Below the pieces are notes generated by a model. It was given only the letters and a program-made list of their open reading frames with translations. It was not told the origin of the DNA and did not search any database. Positions 57,828 to 64,000 of a DNA stretch of 64,000 bases are shown here, in pieces. The first letter of the stretch is position 1. Every line of letters starts with the position of its first letter. The translations under genes were made by a program, and so were the position numbers. Source of the stretch: Aliidiomarina sp. B3213 (GTDB taxonomy: Bacteria; Pseudomonadota; Gammaproteobacteria; Enterobacterales; Alteromonadaceae); contig NZ_QMKJ01000004.1 of assembly GCF_003290085.1 (NCBI RefSeq), forward strand, positions 1-64,000. The letters run 5' to 3'.

Positions 57828-59093
57828 ATGTCGAAACAAAGCTTTAAGAAGTTTTTAGCCACAACGCTTGCCTGTGTAGCAAGCTGCTTACCCATGGCGC
57901 TGCACGCGCAAGTTCCGCTGCACCCTGAATTTCAAGAATTGTTCGAACAAAAGCTAGCAGAAGAAGAAGTTCCTGGCGGTGTGTTTGCCATTGTGATTCG
58001 CGATCGCGTCCATCAAGTACACAGCTACGGCGTAAGAGCCCTGAACGATCCAACTCCTGTCGATGAAAATACGGTGTTTAGGCTTGCCTCTGTGTCTAAA
58101 ACGTTCGCCGGCACCTTGGCTTCCATACTCCAACAGCACGAATACTTTAGCTGGCACGACCCGATTACGCAGTTTGTGCCCGACTTCCAATTTGAAGAAC
58201 CTGCACTTGCCAACCAAATTCGCTTAGACCATATCGTGAGCCATTCAGCCGGGCTAGTACCCAACGCCTATGACAACCTCATCGAAGCCAATTACACCAT
58301 GAGCCGTGTATTGCCGTACTTTCAAAGTATTAACCCCATGTGTGAACCCGGTGAATGTTATGGCTACCAAAATGTGCTCTTTAACTTGTTAGAGCCCACC
58401 ATAGAAAGAACCACCGGTGAAAGTTACGAGCAACTGGTAAACGACCTACTCTTCGAGCCTTTGGGTATGCGCCAAGCAAGTATTGGTTTGCAAGCGCTTG
58501 TAGATAACGACAATAGTGCCATGCCGCATGTAAAAGGCAGAAGCACTTGGTTCCAAAGGGTCCCTACCCACCATTACTACAATTATCCTGCTGCCGCGGG
58601 TATAAATGCGAGCGCTAGCGACCTAAGCCAGTGGCTCATTGCACACATGGGATACCGTCCAGAAGTTATTCCAAATACTGTATTAACCGACATTCGCACG
58701 CCACGTGTAAGAACCTCTCGAGACTTGCGCCGCAGATATTGGCGTCGTTACTTGAAAGACGCCAATTACGCAGCCGGATGGCGCCAGTATAACTTCAACG
58801 ACCACGAACTTTATTACCACGGTGGTTGGGTGGAAGGCTATCGAGCAATGGTTGCCTATTCACCGGAATACAGCGTAGGGCTAGTTATTTTAATGAATGC
58901 GGAAAGCAACGTGATCAGCGAGCTTGGAGCAAGCTTTTGGAGTGAAGTTTTCCCTCGTTTAGAAGTAGAACAGGAAATTCCGTTTTATCATGCGCTAACG
59001 CCAGAAGAAGATGTACCGAAAGCAGCAGACATTCCGCCGTTCTTTCCTCAAATGGGCAGGTCGGAAACAGCACTAGGCTTGCTAAATAGGTAA
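57828..59093 (+). CDS. Class C beta-lactamase-type serine hydrolase
   Basis: A 421-residue secreted protein with a signal peptide ending near ALHA-QVP. The penicillin-binding-protein-like catalytic elements are present: SVSK (nucleophile Ser and Lys), the Tyr-x-Asn in YGYQN, and HGG near the C-terminus replacing KTG. Such proteins are esterases, D-amino acid peptidases or true lactamases; substrate cannot be told. The last 46 bp overlap the end of the convergent MHYT-EAL gene, so the two coding ends share sequence on opposite strands. Confidence 0.86.
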   Translation: MSKQSFKKFLATTLACVASCLPMALHAQVPLHPEFQELFEQKLAEEEVPGGVFAIVIRDRVHQVHSYGVRALNDPTPVDENTVFRLASVSKTFAGTLASILQQHEYFSWHDPITQFVPDFQFEEPALANQIRLDHIVSHSAGLVPNAYDNLIEANYTMSRVLPYFQSINPMCEPGECYGYQNVLFNLLEPTIERTTGESYEQLVNDLLFEPLGMRQASIGLQALVDNDNSAMPHVKGRSTWFQRVPTHHYYNYPAAAGINASASDLSQWLIAHMGYRPEVIPNTVLTDIRTPRVRTSRDLRRRYWRRYLKDANYAAGWRQYNFNDHELYYHGGWVEGYRAMVAYSPEYSVGLVILMNAESNVISELGASFWSEVFPRLEVEQEIPFYHALTPEEDVPKAADIPPFFPQMGRSETALGLLNR

Positions 59094-61543
59094 CCTTGAT
59101 AGCGGAAGCAGCCACTAGCTTTTAAGCGATCACACTGCGCTTGTGTTTCCACACCTTCCGCAATCACTTCCATACCCAAGTTGTTGGCAATACCAATAAT
59201 GGCTTCCACAATAGTCCAGTCGCGAGAAAATTCCTCGGAAGAAGCTCTGCGAATAAAGGCTTGGTCTATTTTTACTTCGTCAAAAGGCAAGAACGATAAG
59301 TAAGATAACGAAGAATAACCTGTGCCAAAGTCGTCCATACTAAAGCTTACGCCATGTGCTTTCAGCTCACGCATTTTGTCCACAACCACGTCCATGTCTT
59401 CCAAAACTAGGCTTTCTGTAAGCTCTAACTTTAAGCTTGTTGGGTCTATTCCACTCACTCTAATGTTATGAAGCACATTCTCTACAAAGTCGTGCTGATA
59501 GAACTGTCGAGGGCTCACATTCACTGACAAACGAATCGCGGCTGTACTTTCCTTTTCTTTCCAAAGCGCTAACTGCTTACAAGCTTGGGTAAGTGCCCAC
59601 TCACCAAGAGAAACAATTAAACCACTGTCTTCTGCTATCGGAATAAATAAACCAGGCGAAACCATGCCCCGCGCTGGGTGGAACCAACGCATTAGCGCTT
59701 CTGCGCCAACCGTGTTCCCTTCGCTATCCACCTGAAGCTGATAAAACAGCTGTAACTCGTCTTTGTTTAACGCTTCACGCAAGTCCATTTCCAGTTCGAA
59801 GCGAGCACTTACTTCTTCCTCAATAGATTCTTGATAATATTGCCATTGTGCTCCGCCCACCTGCTTCGCATGGTGCACCGCCAAGTCTGCGCGGCGTATC
59901 GCTTCTTCACCGCTTATGCTGTCATCGGTCATCAGCACCACGCCTACCGAAGCCGAGCTTTGATGGCGCAGCCGTGGAAGATCAAAGGGGGTATTCAACT
60001 TACTCAAGGTTTGATTGGCGATACTGCTCGCTGCTAATTGCGCTTCTTCTTCGGTAGAGAAAGTTGCCACCATCACAAACTCGTCTGCCGTTAGTCGGCA
60101 CAACAAACCGTCCTCAGCTCGAATGTTTTCTAGGCGTCTTGCGCAGGCTTTCAATAAAGCATCACCTTGATGTTGACCATGAACATCATTGATGCGTTTA
60201 AACCCGTCCAAATTAATAGCCCACAGCACCACAACTTGGCTTTCTATAGCAAATTGAGCCATACGTTCACTTAAGTTGCGTAAGAAGAAACGGCGGTTAG
60301 GTAAACCCGTTAAACTATCGTAGAACGCTAAACGGTTAATCGTTTCTTCGTCTTTTTTCTTGTCTGTAATGTCGGTAATAAAACCGCTAAAACTTACGCC
60401 TTGCTCAACCTCTACAAACGGCGTCGCCGTGGCATACAACCAGCGCTTCGAACCATGTTTGTGAGCAACCGAAAACTCATAACTCCATGTTCTCAAATTC
60501 ACAGCGCTTTGCGTTAAAGACTCAATAATGCGCGCGCGTTCCGAGAGCGTCATCAGTTCCAAAATTGCTTTCGCGTCTTTCATCGCCCGCTCTGGAGAAA
60601 CCCCGAAAATCTGCTCTGCCGCCTCACTTAAATAACGAAAGGTTAAGAAGCCGTCTTTCGAGCGGTGTAACTCGAACACCATGCCCGGCACCCGGTTCGC
60701 AACGCGCTGCAAGCGCTCGGTAAGCACTGCAACTTCCTCGCCCCGCTCGGCAGCAGCACGCTCTAATTTATGTTGCCTACGGACCATTAACACCACTACC
60801 GTACTGGTGAGCACAATAAACATGGCAACCAATAACGTGGAAGTAACAATTTGACTTGCGTTTGCGCCACTTAAAGGCGTTTTTATGGCGTCTGTAGGGA
60901 AGAATAAAGTGGCGTGCATCGCGGTATAGTGCATACCGGAAATAGCACAGCCCATAACCACGGCACTTAAGGCATTACACACATATTCATTTCTCACAAA
61001 AGGCTTAACGGCCTGTTTGGTTGCCAAAGCAATAACCGCTAACAACACCGCCACAGCAATAGACACTGCAAACCAAACCGGTATATAACGCATATCGGCG
61101 TGCGTAAGAATCGCAGCCATACCGGTGTAATGCATGGCACCAATACCAGCCCCCATAAGCACGCCACCAAGCAATATAGTTCCCGGCTGCAAAGGCTCTT
61201 TTTTCAGAAGCTGCAATGTAATAGCGGCCGCAATGATCGCCGGAATGACTGAAATAGCGGTAATTGTTGGAGAATAAAATACGTCGAACGGAAGCTGAAA
61301 GCTGATCATGCCCGTAAAGTGCATAGCCCATACGCCAAGCCCCATCGCTAAAGAACCAGACGCATGCCAAACCAAACGTTGCCAAGGTTTCGTAATGCTC
61401 TTAATAAGTTCTACATGAGACAAGCTGGTATAAGCGGCTAATATGGCCATACACACCGACAAAAGCACCAGCCCATTATGGTGATGTCCGTGTATAGCAA
61501 CGCTCATGTCGTGCGAAGCCGTTAGGAAAGGAAGAAATGTCAT
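59048..61543 (-). CDS. Predicted c-di-GMP phosphodiesterase, MHYT-PAS-GGDEF-EAL
   Basis: An 831-residue membrane protein. The MHYT sensor (about 25-255) has its repeated motif at 74 (MHFT), 137 and 204 (MHYT), thought to bind metal and sense a gas. A PAS domain (about 285-395), a GGDEF domain degenerate at the active site (TADEF, 485-489) and an EAL domain (about 580-831) follow. EAL residues are intact: EAL 615-617, VNVS, ELTES, DDFGTGYSS, KID and EGVET. So c-di-GMP hydrolysis is predicted, not synthesis. It is divergent from the cyclase gene. Confidence 0.9.
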   Translation of the reverse strand: MTFLPFLTASHDMSVAIHGHHHNGLVLLSVCMAILAAYTSLSHVELIKSITKPWQRLVWHASGSLAMGLGVWAMHFTGMISFQLPFDVFYSPTITAISVIPAIIAAAITLQLLKKEPLQPGTILLGGVLMGAGIGAMHYTGMAAILTHADMRYIPVWFAVSIAVAVLLAVIALATKQAVKPFVRNEYVCNALSAVVMGCAISGMHYTAMHATLFFPTDAIKTPLSGANASQIVTSTLLVAMFIVLTSTVVVLMVRRQHKLERAAAERGEEVAVLTERLQRVANRVPGMVFELHRSKDGFLTFRYLSEAAEQIFGVSPERAMKDAKAILELMTLSERARIIESLTQSAVNLRTWSYEFSVAHKHGSKRWLYATATPFVEVEQGVSFSGFITDITDKKKDEETINRLAFYDSLTGLPNRRFFLRNLSERMAQFAIESQVVVLWAINLDGFKRINDVHGQHQGDALLKACARRLENIRAEDGLLCRLTADEFVMVATFSTEEEAQLAASSIANQTLSKLNTPFDLPRLRHQSSASVGVVLMTDDSISGEEAIRRADLAVHHAKQVGGAQWQYYQESIEEEVSARFELEMDLREALNKDELQLFYQLQVDSEGNTVGAEALMRWFHPARGMVSPGLFIPIAEDSGLIVSLGEWALTQACKQLALWKEKESTAAIRLSVNVSPRQFYQHDFVENVLHNIRVSGIDPTSLKLELTESLVLEDMDVVVDKMRELKAHGVSFSMDDFGTGYSSLSYLSFLPFDEVKIDQAFIRRASSEEFSRDWTIVEAIIGIANNLGMEVIAEGVETQAQCDRLKASGCFRYQGYLFSKPSAVSDLPI

Positions 61544-61730
61544 ATTACAGCCGCTTTATCTCTATTGCATTCAACATACCACGGCGCAGAAAAATTGCTA
61601 TTGTACCAAAGGTTCAGTTTGCGCAGATTTGTTGAATTGCTTTGCAAGTGTTAGGTTCTAAATACGTGGTTTTGTTTTAAAGCCTAAATGTCGCGATGCA
61701 CAATATGCACAAGTAACAAAGTTGAACTTT

Positions 61731-62927
61731 ATGAGCACCGACTCAAACAACATAGTTAATGCTGACGAATTAAGAAACCCCAGCCGATACATGACGCTCA
61801 CCTACGTCGTGTCATTGTCTCTCATTGCCATATTGTCTTTGCTTGTTCACCTTATGCTCGATCGGGTTATCGCTCAGCAATCTAGAAGCGGCGAACTTAT
61901 TAATATTAGCGGTCAACAGCGCATGATTTCGCAACGCGCTAGCCTATTCACCCTAGAGTACTTGAATACAGGCAACCAAGAGGCGCGCCGTATTGCAGAG
62001 CAAGCATTACAAACCCTGGAAAGTAATCATCTAACGCTCATTGAAGATCACCTTTATGCGCTAGCAGCCAATAAAAGCACTCCGTTTAGTGCGGAAATGG
62101 AAGCTTTATACTTCGAAGAACCGCACAATATTCACCAAAAAATAGAAGACTTTACAACGTCTATACGAGTTGCTATCTCGCAGCACCACAACTCCGAAGT
62201 TCCCGAAAGTTGGTTGCAATACGACTTCCTCGCCATGGCTCGCGAACCTTTATTGACCTCTCTCGACACAGCGGTTCAACAATATGAAATAGAAAGCGGA
62301 GAAAAAGTAGAACATCTGAGGCAAGCTCAAGGCGTAGTTCTGTGGATCATCATTATTACCATTCTCGTGGAGGCACTCTTTATTTTCCGCCCGATGGTGA
62401 AAAAGGTTACCCTGTACGCCGAAAAACTAAAATTCGACGCGTACCACGATCCGCTAACAGGCATAGCAAACCGCCGCGCATTCAATACCTTTTCACAACG
62501 CTTTTTCACCAACGCAAAGCGCTACGATAGCCCTCTTTCGCTCATTACCCTAGACATTGACAAGTTCAAGTCCATAAACGACACCTATGGCCACGACATT
62601 GGCGACGAAGTCATTAAAATTGTTGGGGGCAAACTCATTGAATATTGCAGAGAAAGCGACATACCCGCCAGAACCGGAGGGGAAGAGTTTTCTATACTTC
62701 TTCCCCATACCGACCAAAAAGGGGCCATAAGCACCGCAGAGAAGATTCGCAGTGCGTTAGAAATGAACCCTCTACTCATAGACAGTAACATTATTCCCAT
62801 TACTGCAAGCATTGGCGTAAGTACCGTAGGTGTCGAAGACAACAGCTTCGAGAACGTACTTAAACGCACCGACACCGCCATGTACGAAGCTAAAAATGCG
62901 GGCCGAAACCGAGTGCGGATTGGTTAA
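61731..62927 (+). CDS. Predicted diguanylate cyclase with PilJ-type sensor
   Basis: A 398-residue membrane protein. Two membrane helices (about 25-45 and 203-222) frame a periplasmic PilJ-type domain containing INISGQQRMISQRAS. The GGDEF domain has an intact active site GGEEF at 316-320 and an inhibitory I-site RESD at 307-310, five residues before, so product-inhibited synthesis of c-di-GMP is predicted. The ATG at 61731 is taken over the TTG at 61722; no strong Shine-Dalgarno is seen for either. It faces the NTF2-like gene with 6 bp between stops. Confidence 0.9.
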   Translation: MSTDSNNIVNADELRNPSRYMTLTYVVSLSLIAILSLLVHLMLDRVIAQQSRSGELINISGQQRMISQRASLFTLEYLNTGNQEARRIAEQALQTLESNHLTLIEDHLYALAANKSTPFSAEMEALYFEEPHNIHQKIEDFTTSIRVAISQHHNSEVPESWLQYDFLAMAREPLLTSLDTAVQQYEIESGEKVEHLRQAQGVVLWIIIITILVEALFIFRPMVKKVTLYAEKLKFDAYHDPLTGIANRRAFNTFSQRFFTNAKRYDSPLSLITLDIDKFKSINDTYGHDIGDEVIKIVGGKLIEYCRESDIPARTGGEEFSILLPHTDQKGAISTAEKIRSALEMNPLLIDSNIIPITASIGVSTVGVEDNSFENVLKRTDTAMYEAKNAGRNRVRIG

Positions 62928-62933
62928 ACCTAT

Positions 62934-63389
62934 TTAATGCCCAAAACTTAGAACGCGATGCAGCCGCCAACCGCCATCAGTTTGCTTCCATACGTGCGCA
63001 AAGCTAAACGTTCCGCAGTCTTCTACACCATTTCTTTCATGACAAAACGTATGTTCACCTATGTGCATGGCGCCAAAATCTTTAACTGGAAAAACTTCAA
63101 AGCTTCCCTCGACCGGCGTTCTCACTAAACCAAGATCGCGCGAGCAAAGTTGACGCGTTGCTTCAATACTAGCTTGATAACCCTGCAGCCCCGATACGTC
63201 ATGATAAAACTCAAGATCAGGCGAGTAAATCGTACTGATCGCTTCAACATCGCACGCATTAAAAGCGCTAAAAAGCTCAGTATCTGCAGCAGTAATTTCT
63301 TCCAGAAGCGTATTTCCCGCTAATGCTGAACCAGAGAATAAAGTTATCGATAACGCCATTCCCAAACTTTTAAAGGTCGCCAAATTCAT
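62934..63389 (-). CDS. Secreted NTF2-like (SnoaL/DUF4440-type) protein
   Basis: A 151-residue protein with a signal peptide ending near SALAG. The rest fits the small NTF2-like cone fold: a helical start (LLEEITAADTELFSAFNACDVEAISTIYSPDLEFYHD, residues about 28-64, in family style) and a C-terminal WKQTDGGWRLHRVLSF. It contains four Cys after the signal, possibly disulfide-bonded. Members bind small molecules or act as hydrolases; no activity can be assigned. Confidence 0.8.
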   Translation of the reverse strand: MNLATFKSLGMALSITLFSGSALAGNTLLEEITAADTELFSAFNACDVEAISTIYSPDLEFYHDVSGLQGYQASIEATRQLCSRDLGLVRTPVEGSFEVFPVKDFGAMHIGEHTFCHERNGVEDCGTFSFAHVWKQTDGGWRLHRVLSFGH

Positions 63390-63445
63390 GTAGTTAATTC
63401 CTTAATTATTAGCCTGTTAAACGAATTTTTGGTGTGAATACACGA

Positions 63446-63477
63446 AAAACAGGTGACATTGATGCCACCTGTCACCT
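63446..63477 (-). terminator. Terminator of the gene at the right edge
   Basis: On the minus strand an 8-bp perfect stem (AGGTGACA/TGTCACCT, 63470-63477 with 63451-63458, 11-nt loop) is followed by G and five T residues. It lies about 145 bp beyond the stop of the minus-strand gene at the edge. Confidence 0.7.
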
Positions 63478-63542
63478 AATCAGCAAGTTGTGTGCCAAGG
63501 GTCGTTGAGTCTATCTAACCCAACAAGAATAAGAATGAACCA

Positions 63543-63571
63543 GTTCGCGAACGACTCCTGAAAATGGGGTC
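63543..63571. repeat. REP-like fragment near the right edge
   Basis: A 10-bp perfect palindrome GTTCGCGAAC (63543-63552) is followed by AAAATGGGGTC (63561-63571), an 11-mer identical to one arm of the palindrome at 38842-38882 read on the other strand. The 230-bp gap 63390-63619 holds this, the terminator and no credible gene. Confidence 0.4.
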
Positions 63572-63619
63572 GTGCCTAAGATGTGGCGGTTAGTATCGGG
63601 GGTTGGGGTGGTAATGCTA

Positions 63620-64000
63620 TTACTGAGGTCTAAGCGAGGGATGCGGAATTGTGAACCACTCTTTGTAACGAACCCAGCCACCAAAAACTTTTTGATAGCA
63701 CCGACCGGTACTCTCCGCCTCAATTAATTCGGTCGAGCACCTTGTTTCAGCGGACGTCAAACCTTTCTGATAATAAGAATCTATATGAACAACTTCATTT
63801 TCGTTTGACTGCTTAACCTCGACATCATCGAAACCATTTATCGTCCAACTTCCGGAATAAAGCTGGATATCAATCAATAAAAAACCATAATCTTTCGCAG
63901 TTGAAACGAGTTCATTAATATTAGGTTCTTCGTGCCAATTTATACCGTCTTCTGTTCTCGTACCTACTAGGGTCAACGGCTCGCTCCAAATAATATGTGT
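63620..64000 (-). CDS. C-terminal part of an unrecognised protein, cut by the window edge
   Basis: The frame is open from the window edge to a TAA at 63620-63622, giving at least 126 residues. A TTG at 63976 could be a start, but codons continue in frame to base 64000, so the gene more likely begins outside. The visible part is hydrophilic with two Cys (RCSTELIE, TGRCYQ) and an aromatic C-terminus (GGWVRYKEWF). No family recognised. Confidence 0.5.
   Translation of the reverse strand, partial: THIIWSEPLTLVGTRTEDGINWHEEPNINELVSTAKDYGFLLIDIQLYSGSWTINGFDDVEVKQSNENEVVHIDSYYQKGLTSAETRCSTELIEAESTGRCYQKVFGGWVRYKEWFTIPHPSLRPQ

Noticed and set aside
63511-63723. Minus-strand frame of 70 codons near the right edge
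   Set aside because: It overlaps the end of the partial gene in another frame and crosses the REP-like fragment.

Overview
The window comes from the chromosome of a marine, motile gammaproteobacterium. The gene order bamD / rluD-pgeF-clpB beside a ribosomal-type promoter, the FlrABC sigma-54 flagellar hierarchy, NhaD and many secreted peptidase- or amidohydrolase-type enzymes point to the Alteromonadales, perhaps the Idiomarinaceae. The family assignment is inference; no rRNA gene is in view. Coding density is very high, no insertion sequence, prophage or CRISPR array is visible, and nearly all of the window reads as core genome.

Layout. 1-171: stable-RNA-type promoter firing leftward out of the window. 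172-6303: pssA, clpB (with a heat-shock-type promoter), pgeF, rluD, divergent bamD, then glnB. 6656-8278: nadE. 8341-26230: an almost complete flagellar export, basal-body and switch block on the minus strand (flrA, flrBC, fliEFGHIJ, fliKLMNOPQR-flhB) with a DUF1285 gene and an atypical LuxR-type regulator upstream of flrA. Three sigma-54 (-24/-12) sites precede flrB, fliE and fliK, so FlrA would switch on flrBC, and FlrC would then switch on the two structural operons. 26856-31340: a forward run of a lipoprotein beta-propeller, a secreted amidohydrolase, a REC-DUF3369 regulator and pdxH. 31344-36404: Ldh-type dehydrogenase, pfkA, and the arginine-to-putrescine pair speB-speA. 36464-36801: tRNA-Phe with its promoter, two similar terminators and an unexplained structured element between them. 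36880-38673: three tandem paralogous lipoproteins of unknown function. 38842-40322: a REP-like palindrome and nhaD.

40662-46388: glyoxylate shunt genes aceB-aceA, with aceK facing aceA instead of following it, and a LysR regulator divergent from aceK. 46396-48435: a chemoreceptor with a sigma-28-type promoter. 48603-56694: a giant TolB-propeller amidohydrolase, then (upstream of it) a GntP-type permease, a UMF1-type MFS transporter, an unrecognised membrane protein and a VC0807-type membrane protein in a tight string. 56798-59093: M28 peptidase and class C serine hydrolase. 59048-62927: two divergent c-di-GMP genes, a predicted phosphodiesterase (MHYT-PAS-degenerate GGDEF-EAL) and a predicted cyclase (PilJ-type sensor plus GGEEF). 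62934-64000: an NTF2-like secreted protein, a terminator, a second REP-like fragment, and the 3' part of an unrecognised gene cut by the window edge.

The least explained items are the lipoprotein trio, the structured element after tRNA-Phe (which carries a 10-nt inverted copy of the tRNA T-arm), the fliE leader in which the ribosome-binding site can be locked by the 5' end of the sigma-54 transcript, and the unrecognised 451-residue membrane protein translationally coupled to the UMF1 transporter.
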